Part shown: one piece after another, positions 8,248 through 18,333 of the stretch
How the letters are laid out: each line of letters starts with the position of its first letter
Position numbering within the stretch: position 1 is the first letter of the stretch
Assembly (NCBI RefSeq): GCF_900095795.1
Contig: NZ_LT608328.1
Location: 3,589,001 to 3,653,000 of the forward strand
From: Petrimonas mucosa
GTDB taxonomy: Bacteria; Bacteroidota; Bacteroidia; Bacteroidales; Dysgonomonadaceae
DNA length: 64,000 bases
Reading direction: 5' to 3'
Program-made: the position numbers and the translations under genes
Notes under the pieces: generated by a model
The model's input: the letters and a program-made list of their open reading frames with translations, nothing else
Told to the model about the DNA's origin: nothing
The model's database searches: none

Positions 8248-10691
8248 TATTCCACCCTTATAGAGATTTTTGACGACTGAACTCCTTTTGCCTTTGCTTC
8301 AAGGGTAAGCGTTCCGGCAATTTCTCCTGCCTGTACAATAGTTGTGAGTTGTCCGTTGAAAAGCGGCATCTGTGGAAGATGGAACATATCCAGACAGGTG
8401 GGGTCTCCATTGGCGGAAGCACGGTATTTCCCCGCTCCGGTTACCGTGAAACGGATCATACGGTCGTCCAGCGGACACAGGTTGCCCTCTTTATCCACCA
8501 CCCGGACATTTACGTAAGCCAGGTCTTTCCCGTCGGCCGACAGTGCATCCCGGTCGGGAATCAGTTCGATCCTATGGGGCTTACCGGCCGTACGAACGAC
8601 TTTTTCTTCGGCTTTATTACCGTTTTCATCGTAAGCAACGACCTTCACTTCTCCTGGTTCATAACGCACATCCATCCACATCAGACGATATCTTTCCGTT
8701 AAGGAATTATTATTTTTTGTACGCTTTCCCTGACTTTTCCCATTGATAAAAAGTTCGGCGGAGGGATAACTCGTATAAACAAACACCGGGGTTACTTCAC
8801 CTTCGCGTCCTTTCCAGTTCCAGTGCGGGAGAATATGGAGCGTAGCTTCGTCCCTGTTCCAGATACTTTTGTACAGGTAATAACGGTCTTTAGGAATACT
8901 TGCAAGGTCTATAATTCCAAACATGGAGCTGTGATTAGGCCATGCATCGGTGTCATAGGGCGAAGGCTCGCCCAGGTAATCGAAACCGGTCCAGACGAAT
9001 TGTCCCAGTGTCCAATCGTAATCATCGGCCAAAACAAAATCCTCATCGGGAATATTCGACCATGAGCAGTATTCGAGATCGTAAGAAGAGGACTGGTGAT
9101 CGTCGTAAAGCGCGTCGGCTTTTTTCTCCACGGGGAACTTGTATACACCACGGGAACTTACGGTGGAAGAAGTTTCGGAACCCAACACCAGATTCTGCGG
9201 GAGTTTTTCGTATGCCTCCACATAACGGTGGGTTCGATAATTGAATCCCGGGACCTCAACCACCGCCGCAAACCCATTGTCCAGCACACAACTAATCTGA
9301 TCCATTCCGGAAGTGACGGGACGCGTAGGATCTTCCCGGTGGCAAATGTCCTGCAGGAAACGGGCAACCTTATAACCTTCGTTACTGCACTGGGTAGGCA
9401 CTTCGTTGCCGATACTCCACATGACTACCGAAGGATTGTTCCGGAAATGACGCAACATATTCACCATATCTTTTTCGGCCCATTCGTCGAAAAACCGGTG
9501 ATACCCATTTTTGCATTTGGCGACCTCCCATTCGTCGAAGTTCTCCACGATCATCATGAAACCCATTTCATCACAAAGTTTTACTAATTCGGGAGCAGGC
9601 ATATTGTGGGACGTGCGGATACCGTCGCATCCCATTTCTTTCAGGAGGGTCAACTGGCGGCGTAAAGCAGCTTCATTGATAGCCGCACCCAAAGGGCCGA
9701 GATCATGATGATTGCAAACCCCTTGAAATTTACGTCGCTGACCGTTCAGGAAGAAACCCTTGTCTGCTATAAATTGAATATCCCGGATACCGAAACGGGT
9801 CGTGTATTCATCAGTCTGTTTACCGTCGACAAATAGGGTAGATGTAGCCGTATAGAGGTAAGGCGTTTCGGGTGACCAAAGTTTGGGATCCTCAATGATA
9901 AAATTCTGTTCAAACGGGCGCCCGTGGTTGAGTTGCTGTCTGTTATCCTTGGATGCCACCACCTTATTATCCGCATCCCTGATCTCCGTGATAATGCGTA
10001 TATCCTTATGATTACCCGCTATTTCCGTCCGCAGATGTACGGAAGCATATTCCGTTGAGACAAAAGGCGTTGTAATATACGTTCCCCAAACCGGAACATG
10101 GATCTTATTAGTTTGTATCACATGCACATTCCTGTAAAGTCCGGCTCCCGGATACCAGCGGGATGACTCCGGCTTGTTCTCGAGCCGCACGGCAAGCAGG
10201 TTATTCTTACCGTCAGCATTTAATACTTCGGTGATATCGCAATGGAAAGTATTGTATCCGTAAGGCCAGAAGCATACTTCTTTCCCGTTCACATATACCC
10301 TTGCTTCGCTCATAGCGCCGTCGAACTTCAGGGTAACGATTTGTTTTTCGGATTGGAAGTTTTCCACATCAAAAAAAGTACGGTACCAACCGATTCCCAT
10401 ATACGGAAGGCCGCCTGTGCGCCCTGTTTTTACTGTCGGCACCCTCTCCCCGTTCTGTATAATAGCTACTTCCTGAAGGTCATGTTTACGATCGAACGGG
10501 CCATATATAGCCCAATCGTGGGGAACGACAACAGACTCCCAGTTTTTATCATCGAAGTTTTTATTCACGGCTTCCGGATAGTCACCTTTTGCAAACTTCC
10601 ATCCTTTCTCTAACAGGAACTCCGTACGCTGTGCCAACAAATTATAGAAAAGACCAAGAAAGAATAGCGTAAATACCAGTTTTATCCTCAT
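8247..10691 (-). CDS. GH2 beta-galactosidase, exported
   Basis: An 814-residue glycoside hydrolase family 2 enzyme. After a signal peptide (MRIKLVFTLFFLGLFYNLLAQ) come the sugar-binding domain, the immunoglobulin-like domain, and the TIM barrel with acid/base E430 in WSIGNEVP and nucleophile E506 in VLGSETSS. A C-terminal DUF4982-type stretch and an Ig-like domain follow. It would remove terminal galactose from galacto-oligosaccharides released by the neighbouring GH53, most likely in the periplasm. I chose the ATG at 10691 because the signal peptide starts there; the ATG at 10721 is less likely. Confidence 0.92.
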   Translation of the reverse strand: MRIKLVFTLFFLGLFYNLLAQRTEFLLEKGWKFAKGDYPEAVNKNFDDKNWESVVVPHDWAIYGPFDRKHDLQEVAIIQNGERVPTVKTGRTGGLPYMGIGWYRTFFDVENFQSEKQIVTLKFDGAMSEARVYVNGKEVCFWPYGYNTFHCDITEVLNADGKNNLLAVRLENKPESSRWYPGAGLYRNVHVIQTNKIHVPVWGTYITTPFVSTEYASVHLRTEIAGNHKDIRIITEIRDADNKVVASKDNRQQLNHGRPFEQNFIIEDPKLWSPETPYLYTATSTLFVDGKQTDEYTTRFGIRDIQFIADKGFFLNGQRRKFQGVCNHHDLGPLGAAINEAALRRQLTLLKEMGCDGIRTSHNMPAPELVKLCDEMGFMMIVENFDEWEVAKCKNGYHRFFDEWAEKDMVNMLRHFRNNPSVVMWSIGNEVPTQCSNEGYKVARFLQDICHREDPTRPVTSGMDQISCVLDNGFAAVVEVPGFNYRTHRYVEAYEKLPQNLVLGSETSSTVSSRGVYKFPVEKKADALYDDHQSSSYDLEYCSWSNIPDEDFVLADDYDWTLGQFVWTGFDYLGEPSPYDTDAWPNHSSMFGIIDLASIPKDRYYLYKSIWNRDEATLHILPHWNWKGREGEVTPVFVYTSYPSAELFINGKSQGKRTKNNNSLTERYRLMWMDVRYEPGEVKVVAYDENGNKAEEKVVRTAGKPHRIELIPDRDALSADGKDLAYVNVRVVDKEGNLCPLDDRMIRFTVTGAGKYRASANGDPTCLDMFHLPQMPLFNGQLTTIVQAGEIAGTLTLEAKAKGVQSSKISIRVE

Positions 10692-10766
10692 ATTTTTTGT
10701 TATTGAATACCGGACTACCACAAAGCACCACTAAGCAATATTTTTGCATTCCAGTATGCGATTATT

Positions 10767-11846
10767 TTATTGAAAAGCATCCATTATCACGGTGGGATAT
10801 CCCTCTTCGGTGAATGCCCCTAGCCGATACTTGCTTGGCTTACACTGCGGTTCCCAGTAGAAGACCCCTTTACAGCGGCCGTTTGTATTCTCCTGACTCT
10901 CCTTCAGGATGCGGGACAGCAATGCCTTCCCTTCGGCCAATACCGAAGTGTCAGCCAAACGTCCATCATCATCCGCACACTCCATACCCGTTTCAACGAT
11001 CATCACGTCCGAGTCGTATTTGGCACTAACTTTCTTGATGTTTTCGATACAGTCTGTGATCACCTTATCCGCGGATGTCTCTTCCCCATAGAGCATAGCC
11101 CAATAAGGGTAGAGCGACATACCTATCATATCCCATTTGGCACCGTTATTTTTCAGGATATCTAAATTCCAATTGTAAAGGTCGTTATCGTATCCACTAT
11201 CCAAATGGACGATCACCTTGGTATCGGGGAAGACCGACTTAGCGGCTTCGTATCCGGCAGCAAACAATGCGGCATATTGTGCAGGATTCTTATCGGCCTG
11301 CCCCATTTCCCACAAGAAGCCATTACTGGTTTCGTTGCCCACTTGTACCCATTCGGGAGTAATACCTTTCTCTTTCAAAGCATTCAGCACCTCTTTAGTA
11401 TGGTCGGCCACCGCTGTTTTCAGTTCCTCCAACGAAAGTCCTTCCCATGCGGCAGGCATATACTGTTTGCCCGGATCAGCCCACGTATCACTGTAATGAA
11501 AGTTAATCATCACTCTCATTCCCAGATTTTTTGCGCGCCATGCCTTTACCAGTACATCGCCTTTATTACACCAACCATCAACAGGATTTACCCATACACG
11601 CAAGCGAATAGAGTTCATCCCTAAATCACGCAACAATGTCATGCATTCGGTTTCGCGACCCAAAGAGTTATAGAATTTATTTCCGGCTTTCTCCATTTCT
11701 GTAAGCCAGCTTACATCGGCTCCCTTGGCGAACCCGCTCATATCGTACACGGGTGGCTCCGGATATACCGGTTTATCGTCGCTACTGCAAGCGGTAAGGG
11801 CGATCAACGCCCATACCGCATTCAGGAATATGTTTTTTATGTTCAT
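10767..11846 (-). CDS. GH53 endo-beta-1,4-galactanase lipoprotein
   Basis: A 359-residue lipoprotein (lipobox LTAC at about residue 20) with a GH53 TIM barrel. The acid/base is E172 in WVQVGNETS and the nucleophile E285 in MIVETGM; FAKGADVSWL and GMNSIRLRVWVNP are family signatures. GH53 enzymes cut internal beta-1,4 links of galactan, the side chain of pectic rhamnogalacturonan I and type I arabinogalactan. As a lipoprotein encoded next to SusC/D it probably works on the cell surface. It is the best indicator of the PUL substrate. Confidence 0.95.
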   Translation of the reverse strand: MNIKNIFLNAVWALIALTACSSDDKPVYPEPPVYDMSGFAKGADVSWLTEMEKAGNKFYNSLGRETECMTLLRDLGMNSIRLRVWVNPVDGWCNKGDVLVKAWRAKNLGMRVMINFHYSDTWADPGKQYMPAAWEGLSLEELKTAVADHTKEVLNALKEKGITPEWVQVGNETSNGFLWEMGQADKNPAQYAALFAAGYEAAKSVFPDTKVIVHLDSGYDNDLYNWNLDILKNNGAKWDMIGMSLYPYWAMLYGEETSADKVITDCIENIKKVSAKYDSDVMIVETGMECADDDGRLADTSVLAEGKALLSRILKESQENTNGRCKGVFYWEPQCKPSKYRLGAFTEEGYPTVIMDAFQ

Positions 11847-11866
11847 TTTTATCTATTTTGATACGT

Positions 11867-13570
11867 TTATTGAATAGTATATGTACGGTTGATAAGGTCT
11901 ACCGTAATGGTATAGGTACCTGCCGACCAACTGTTACTATCGGGAATATCGCTGCCACCGTACGTTAACTTCCCGTTGCTGCCGCCAAACAGAATATCCC
12001 AGTTATCCCGGACAAGGTAAATTTTAAATCCGTAGCTTGAAGCCCCGTTCACGGTGATGCTTCCGGAATAGACTCCCGGAACGGATGTGGACGCTAACGT
12101 TTGATTGAACTCCCATTTATCGTCCAATCCGTTCACATACACGTGGTCGCCTACCTCAGTCAGTGCATAAGAGAGGTTTTTCAACGACAGGTCGAAGAAA
12201 TAAACACCCGGTACAGGAGCGGCAATATTGTTCTGGCCCTGGAATTCCAGCGTTCCGGAATAGGCATCGCCTCCGGCTTGCGTGTACACGTCACCCCAAT
12301 TGTCTTTCTCTATTCCAACCTGGTATCCCCATAGTGAATGTACATTCAGCACGCCGGCATAAGCCAGATTGTCCTCATCATAAAGATACAACTTATTATC
12401 GAAATTCCAGCTTCCTCCTGTGATACCGTCATCGATACCGATCATATAGACCTCCTGGCTGACGTGATCTGGCTCTTCCGATCCGCTCGTCACTTCACAC
12501 GTCCAGTTTTTCGGATCGCTCAGGTCGAGGATCAACGTACATTCTCCCGCGGCAGGGATTTGCACTGTGATATCACCCGGCGTACCTGCCAGGACAAGCG
12601 ATCCGTTTTCCTGCGCAAAAGCGATGGTCACTTTATCGACAGCGGGAGCGCTATCACCTGTCTCATAATTATACTCATCTCCCTGTCCGCTCAACCGGAT
12701 CGTTGCCGTACCAGCAGAAGCGGCATTGAAAACATAGTACCATTTCGTATTCGGCCGGTCGAAAGTCATCTCTCCCCCGATATCGCCGGTAATGTTGAGA
12801 ACCGGAAGATAAACGGCCGACCACCGTTTGAGCTCGGTATTGACCTCTGTATAATAACAGCCGCCCGGCTCGGGATACCAGAAGTTCCAGCTATTCTCTT
12901 CGGAAGAAGCCAGAAAAGCCGATCCGTCTGCCGCAAGATTTCCCCATATCTTTCCGTCACCCTCTTCCATAAAGAAGTTGTACCACGAAGTAGCGCCAAT
13001 AAATCCGGCATATACCCCATTCGCATCTGGAGAAACCAGCGTAAGACCTGTTTGTTTTTTGTCCTTATCCAATATAAACCCGATAGTCATATCGATCAGA
13101 TAGGGCGTGATATTGACTTTCTTTATTTCGCTATATACCGATTCGATGTTGGGGGCTATGCTTCCACGCAGACGGAAGTAGACAGGAGTCGCCACATCGG
13201 GTACAAGTCCAAGGTTCCTGGCGATGGCATTCAACTCTGCACCGGTATAAGCTTTCGATTCGCCGATGCCTTCGTTCTCAATTACGTTCGATGAAAAATC
13301 TTCCTGCGTGGATATCTGCAGGTACGCCGTAAAGACATCGGGTGCTCCCATATCCGGGTTGCTCACTACCAATGTACTGTTTTTCCATGCGGCGGAGAGT
13401 ACGATCTTCGAAGCATTTTCCTTGCTTAACATGATATCTGTTTCGGTAAGGATAAATTCACTCCCTTCCAGCCCCGAAAGATATATTTTGTCTCCGTCTT
13501 CTTCGCAGGCGGTCAAGAGTATTAGCAAGATGACGACGGAGTATTTTTTCAATAAATGCAATGCCTTCAT
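11867..13570 (-). CDS. SusE/SusF-like surface glycan-binding lipoprotein
   Basis: A 567-residue lipoprotein (LLTAC lipobox at residue 21) in the SusE/F position, directly after susD. The N-terminal SusE domain shows the usual ILTETDIMLSKENAS pattern. C-terminal repeats such as YMIGIDDGITGGSWNFDN and VYVNGLDDKWEFNQT look like tandem starch-binding-type SusF/SusE modules. It would hold the polysaccharide at the cell surface; the fit to galactan is inferred from the adjacent GH53 and GH2. Confidence 0.88.
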   Translation of the reverse strand: MKALHLLKKYSVVILLILLTACEEDGDKIYLSGLEGSEFILTETDIMLSKENASKIVLSAAWKNSTLVVSNPDMGAPDVFTAYLQISTQEDFSSNVIENEGIGESKAYTGAELNAIARNLGLVPDVATPVYFRLRGSIAPNIESVYSEIKKVNITPYLIDMTIGFILDKDKKQTGLTLVSPDANGVYAGFIGATSWYNFFMEEGDGKIWGNLAADGSAFLASSEENSWNFWYPEPGGCYYTEVNTELKRWSAVYLPVLNITGDIGGEMTFDRPNTKWYYVFNAASAGTATIRLSGQGDEYNYETGDSAPAVDKVTIAFAQENGSLVLAGTPGDITVQIPAAGECTLILDLSDPKNWTCEVTSGSEEPDHVSQEVYMIGIDDGITGGSWNFDNKLYLYDEDNLAYAGVLNVHSLWGYQVGIEKDNWGDVYTQAGGDAYSGTLEFQGQNNIAAPVPGVYFFDLSLKNLSYALTEVGDHVYVNGLDDKWEFNQTLASTSVPGVYSGSITVNGASSYGFKIYLVRDNWDILFGGSNGKLTYGGSDIPDSNSWSAGTYTITVDLINRTYTIQ

Positions 13571-13591
13571 AATCTGATAATTGATTTTTGA

Positions 13592-15166
13592 TTAATAATT
13601 TTCGTTCCACAGGTTCGGGTTGGCCGTCAGGTCCGTGGAGGGGATCGGATAGATATTGTATTTACTATCCACCGCTTTTCCCTCCTTCACGCCCCCTTTC
13701 CACTCCCACAGGTAATCGGCCGTGGTAAATTTGCCATACCGTACCAAGTCCGTACGGCGGGTACACTCCCAATACAGCTCGCGGGCACGTTCGTCAAGGA
13801 TAAAGTCGGCGGTCATCTGCCCATCAGTAATATTGCCCGAGTTATCGCCAAAAGCACGTTCACGCAGTTGGTTGACATACCCCAAGGCGATGCCACGGCT
13901 ACTTCCTTCTCCCCCTTTCACCACGGCCTCCGCCAACATCAGGTAAACATCCGACAAACGAAACACAGGAAAGTCGGTATTCACGCTAAAGTCGCTGAAA
14001 TTGGAAGGTCTCTCTCCCGCGTCGGTGAGATTAGTCCATTTCTCTGAAAGGTACCCGTATCCTTGGTCATCCACCACTTCAACCTCCTTGGTTTGCCCTT
14101 CGGTATAAAAGAGGGCACGCCCATCCCCGCTACTGAACAGATCGGGGAAGCTGCCCCGCAAGCGGAAACTTCCCCATCCCGACTCCACACCATAATCAGC
14201 CGGTAACTGACTATCAGAGGTATTGCTTATGGCACCGCAAATGATATACGTGGTAGCCCCCCATGATGCGGTATAGGTTGCATCTACTGGGAAAGCATAA
14301 ATAATTTCGTTTGTACGCTTATCGTTTTCGGCATTAAACAGTTTGGTATAATCGTCCTCCAACGTGTAACCGGCAGCTATAATCTTGTTGCAATAATCAA
14401 TGCAGTCGGTCCATCGAGCAGCACCCGTGTAGACTTCCGCGTTCAGGTAGAGCCGCGCCATCAATGCCCACGCGGCCTCCTTGGAAGCACGGCCGTATTC
14501 AACGGTTGTACGATCTAGTAACTCTGTCTCCACTTCCTTCAGTTCCGACTCGATATATTCAAACACCTGGTCAGCGGTATAGCGCGGCGGCAAGTAACTA
14601 CCCACCGGGTCGTTCTCGGTAACGAATGGAATATCGCGAAACAGGTCTAGCGCATGGTAGTAAGAAAGGGCACGGAGAAAGCGGGCTTCCGCACGATAAC
14701 GACGTATCTCTTCCCGATCGGACTCGCTGAATTTCTCGATATGCTCCTCTTCAGCGTTTCGCAAGAACTCATTACAGAGCGCAATCGTGTAATAGATGCG
14801 GTAATAAGTATCGGACACCCACACGTCGTTTGCGTCCCAGCTAAGATAAGTAAGCCCGTTCATTTTGTCCCCTTCCTGCCACGTGTAGATCGCCTCGTCG
14901 GTACCTAATACCTGCATGTTAAAATAACAGCGCATGTAGTCATACCCGGAGTTACTATTGAGGTCGCTATTCCCGCCCCCTTTCTCTTGTCCGGTTATGA
15001 CATAAGAGACATAGATCTTGCCGAGCACCGCCTTGTAGTTATCCACCGATGTATAGACATCCGCGGACGTAGTTTCGATGTTCGGATATTGATCCAGATC
15101 ATTCACGCAGGAGACCGTGAAAAATATACTGCCAAGCAGTAGCAATGTGTAATATATCTTGTTCAT
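13592..15166 (-). CDS. SusD/RagB-family glycan-binding lipoprotein
   Basis: A 524-residue SusD-type protein: lipobox TVSC after a short signal peptide, then the helical SusD fold with TPR-like elements (YRAEARFLRALSYYHALDLF, EAAWALMARLYLNAE). The C-terminal RagB part ends in NIYPIPSTDLTANPNLWNENY. SusD forms the lid of the SusC transporter and delivers oligosaccharides to it. The start is 30 bp after the susC stop, so the pair is cotranscribed. Confidence 0.95.
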   Translation of the reverse strand: MNKIYYTLLLLGSIFFTVSCVNDLDQYPNIETTSADVYTSVDNYKAVLGKIYVSYVITGQEKGGGNSDLNSNSGYDYMRCYFNMQVLGTDEAIYTWQEGDKMNGLTYLSWDANDVWVSDTYYRIYYTIALCNEFLRNAEEEHIEKFSESDREEIRRYRAEARFLRALSYYHALDLFRDIPFVTENDPVGSYLPPRYTADQVFEYIESELKEVETELLDRTTVEYGRASKEAAWALMARLYLNAEVYTGAARWTDCIDYCNKIIAAGYTLEDDYTKLFNAENDKRTNEIIYAFPVDATYTASWGATTYIICGAISNTSDSQLPADYGVESGWGSFRLRGSFPDLFSSGDGRALFYTEGQTKEVEVVDDQGYGYLSEKWTNLTDAGERPSNFSDFSVNTDFPVFRLSDVYLMLAEAVVKGGEGSSRGIALGYVNQLRERAFGDNSGNITDGQMTADFILDERARELYWECTRRTDLVRYGKFTTADYLWEWKGGVKEGKAVDSKYNIYPIPSTDLTANPNLWNENY

Positions 15167-15196
15167 AGGATAATATCTTGTTATTAACGGTTAAAA

Positions 15197-18178
15197 TTAA
15201 AATTCAAATCCCACGTTGAGCGAGTAAATACGCGGACGTGGATAAAAAGAAGCGTCCATACCGCTCGGTATTTCCGGATCAACTCCCGAATACTTTGTAA
15301 TACAGAACACATTTTGCATCATGATACCCGCGTTCATGCTCAGCCAAGGAGCCACACGGCCAAAGTTATAAGAGAGCGACAAATTGTCCATCTTCAGGAA
15401 CGAACCGTTCTTCACATAGTAATCAGACAGGTGCTGACGACTCTGGAAGCCGGTTTCCAGGTAACTGCTATGCAGGTTGTTAAGTTGATATGAGTTATAA
15501 CTCATGGTCCCCATAGCTCCGGTATTCATCGCCATACCGTCGTACACGTAATTGCCCACGTTTGCCCTGAGGCTCGTGCTCAATGTCCATTTCTTATAGT
15601 TCACCGACGTGCTGAACCCGAAGATGAAATCGGGTGCGGGCGACTTGTATCGATAGAGGTCTCCAGAATTTATCTCCCCGTCGTCATTCAGGTCGGCATA
15701 CGCCCCCTCAATGGGCTTCCCTGTTTCTTCGTCATACAACTGACGATACACGTAGAACATATAGGGTTCATAACCTTCGGTCAATACCTGCACATTCTGC
15801 CCATCAATCCAAGCACCGGCAGCTATGTTGGTAACCGCACCGCCTTCCACCAACGAGAGGTTCTTCACCTTCATCTTCTGCCAAGTCATATTAAAGCTCA
15901 CATCCCAGTACCAATCGTTGGTTTGTATGGGGATGGCGTTCAGGGTAAGCTCCAGCCCCTCGCTATCCACGTTCCCCACGTTTGTTAGGATATTCTTGTC
16001 GAAGTTGGTACCGGCCGGCGACGCCACGCTCGCCAGCAGATCCTTCGTTTTTCGAGTATAGAAATCGACGCTACCGGTGAAGCGCTCCCTGAGAAATCCA
16101 AAGTCGACACCGAAGTTCCAAGATGCGGTCGTTTCCCACTTCAGGTCGGCCACATACGCTTCAGGCCGGTAGGTATAATACCACTGGTTACCAAACTGCG
16201 CCTGTGCCCCATCCTGGCTATAGGTGTATACCGGAAGGTAGTTGTAGTTCCCAATTCCCTCTTGTTGCCCGGTAATACCGAAACTGGCTCTCAACATGAG
16301 GTTACTCAACATCCCGCTCTCTTTCAGGAAAGTCTCCTCCGACAATCTCCAAGCCAGAGCCACGGAAGGGAATGTACCCCATCGGTTGTCCTTGCTAAAA
16401 CGGGAGGTGCCGTCGCGACGAAGGGTTCCTGTTAACATGTAGCGAGTGTCAAAAGCATAATTTAGTCGAGCATAATATGAAAGAAGCACGTGTCGCTGAT
16501 CGGAGGCCGCGATGGTACTCTGCGCCTCTCCCAGGGCATTTAGCTCGTTATAAGAAGGCGATGTACTCTTCCAGTGTTGATAATCATATCCCACGGTAGC
16601 ATCCACACTGCTCTTCCAAGTATCCACGTACTTATTGTAATTGAAGTAAGTAGTCAGCAATCGGTTCGAGTTTTTTTGCGGTCCATAATGGTAATCACGC
16701 CCTCCCGACGTCTCGTATTGAGCCGCTTCAGCAGGTACGTATATATCTCCCTCTCCCTTGGCATAATCGTAGCCCAAGGTGGAATGAAACCTCAGTTCCG
16801 GCAGAAAGTGCATCTTGTAATCCACATCGAAGTTACCGACCACTCGAGACACCGTACTAGTGGAATGATACTGCTCCAGCCCTCCCAACGGGTTGATCGT
16901 GCCCCCGGTCACCAACTGTCCTGCATTATCCAGGGCTTCGGTATACCCACCGAAGGTATTGTTGCCCGAATAGACGGGGATAGTCGGATTCCAAGTTGCG
17001 GCATTCCATATGACACTGGAATTGGCAAAACGGTTGTTATTACGAGAGCCTCTCGCGTTGAGGTTGAATCTTAAGTGATCGTTGAAGAAATTGGGAGATA
17101 AAGAGACGCTACCGGTAATGCGTTCCGCGTTATCCGTGATTAATATGCCGTCTTGATTGTAGTAGCCTACGGATACGCGGGCCGGGAAATTCTTTGCTAG
17201 AAGACCCGATAAACTGAGGTTGTTGTCCGTACCGAGAGCGCTCTGGTACACTTGATCATTCCAATTGGTATTATCATTGCCCAGCAAAGCTTTTTGAGCC
17301 GCCGATCCTTGCGTGTTGACCACATCAATAAACTGGTCACGCGTGAGCATATCTATCATATTGGTGCTAGTCTGCACCGAGTTAGTGGTTGTAAGTGTCA
17401 CCTTTAATCGGTCGCTACTCCCTTTTTTAGTCGTGATGATGATCACCCCGTTGGATGCACGTGAACCGTAGATTGCAGTGGAAGAGGCATCTTTCAGTAT
17501 GGTCATGCTTTCGACATCCGAAGGGTTGATCAGGCTCAGGAAATTCTCGGAGTTACCGCTGATCCCCCCGTTCTCCAGGGGTACCCCGTCGAGTACGATC
17601 AACGGATCGTTACTGGCGTTGAGTGATGCACCTCCGCGGATACGGATGGTGCTTCCGGCCGTAGGCGATCCGCTGTTGGACATGATCTGCACGCCGGAGA
17701 CCTTACCATTGATCAGTTGTTCGGGCGATCCGATCAATCCCATGTTAAAATCTTTGCTGCTTACGTTGCTGACCGATCCGGTAAGGTCGCTTTTACGCTG
17801 CGTTCCGTAGCCGATGACTACAAGGTTGTCGAGGGTAAAAGATTCGGGTTGCAATTGGATATTAATCTGTTCACGACCATCTGTCGAAATGACCTGGGTC
17901 TCATAACCGATAAAGGAGACCTGTATCCCTGTGCTTCCGGCAGGAAGCGTCAGGCTATACTCTCCGTTTATACCGGCGGTTGTTCCGATGGTAGTGCCGG
18001 GCACCAGGATCGTTGCTCCGACTAAAGGTTCATTGTTTTCATCGGTCACAATCCCCGTGATCCGTCTTCCTCCTTCCTGCTGTGCGAACAGGGAGGAAAT
18101 TCCTCCGGGAAGGATCATGTACAGTACCGCTATAGTGAATACGGCAACAATAGGGTGAAATAATTTTCTCTCATTCAT
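15197..18178 (-). CDS. SusC/RagA-family TonB-dependent outer-membrane transporter
   Basis: A 993-residue transporter: signal peptide, an N-terminal carboxypeptidase-like domain (ITGIVTDENNEPLVGATI), a TonB-box/plug region (NLVVIGYGTQRKSDLTGSVS and IRGGASLNASNDPLIVLDG), then the 22-strand barrel ending in an aromatic residue (SLNVGFEF). It imports galacto-oligosaccharides with its SusD lid. The 155 bp before its start is the largest gap within the PUL, so the main inducible promoter is probably there, although I see no clear -7 box. Confidence 0.96.
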   Translation of the reverse strand: MNERKLFHPIVAVFTIAVLYMILPGGISSLFAQQEGGRRITGIVTDENNEPLVGATILVPGTTIGTTAGINGEYSLTLPAGSTGIQVSFIGYETQVISTDGREQINIQLQPESFTLDNLVVIGYGTQRKSDLTGSVSNVSSKDFNMGLIGSPEQLINGKVSGVQIMSNSGSPTAGSTIRIRGGASLNASNDPLIVLDGVPLENGGISGNSENFLSLINPSDVESMTILKDASSTAIYGSRASNGVIIITTKKGSSDRLKVTLTTTNSVQTSTNMIDMLTRDQFIDVVNTQGSAAQKALLGNDNTNWNDQVYQSALGTDNNLSLSGLLAKNFPARVSVGYYNQDGILITDNAERITGSVSLSPNFFNDHLRFNLNARGSRNNNRFANSSVIWNAATWNPTIPVYSGNNTFGGYTEALDNAGQLVTGGTINPLGGLEQYHSTSTVSRVVGNFDVDYKMHFLPELRFHSTLGYDYAKGEGDIYVPAEAAQYETSGGRDYHYGPQKNSNRLLTTYFNYNKYVDTWKSSVDATVGYDYQHWKSTSPSYNELNALGEAQSTIAASDQRHVLLSYYARLNYAFDTRYMLTGTLRRDGTSRFSKDNRWGTFPSVALAWRLSEETFLKESGMLSNLMLRASFGITGQQEGIGNYNYLPVYTYSQDGAQAQFGNQWYYTYRPEAYVADLKWETTASWNFGVDFGFLRERFTGSVDFYTRKTKDLLASVASPAGTNFDKNILTNVGNVDSEGLELTLNAIPIQTNDWYWDVSFNMTWQKMKVKNLSLVEGGAVTNIAAGAWIDGQNVQVLTEGYEPYMFYVYRQLYDEETGKPIEGAYADLNDDGEINSGDLYRYKSPAPDFIFGFSTSVNYKKWTLSTSLRANVGNYVYDGMAMNTGAMGTMSYNSYQLNNLHSSYLETGFQSRQHLSDYYVKNGSFLKMDNLSLSYNFGRVAPWLSMNAGIMMQNVFCITKYSGVDPEIPSGMDASFYPRPRIYSLNVGFEF

Positions 18179-18333
18179 AATTCAGTTTACATTATATGGT
18201 ATAGTAATATCTTTCATTTGATTAAAAATTAGACTCAAGAGCCAAGACACAAGACACAAGACATTTTAATCATTGGCATATTCATATTTTTCATCGAATG
18301 CTTCATAGTATAAAATATAATATGCATGTTGAA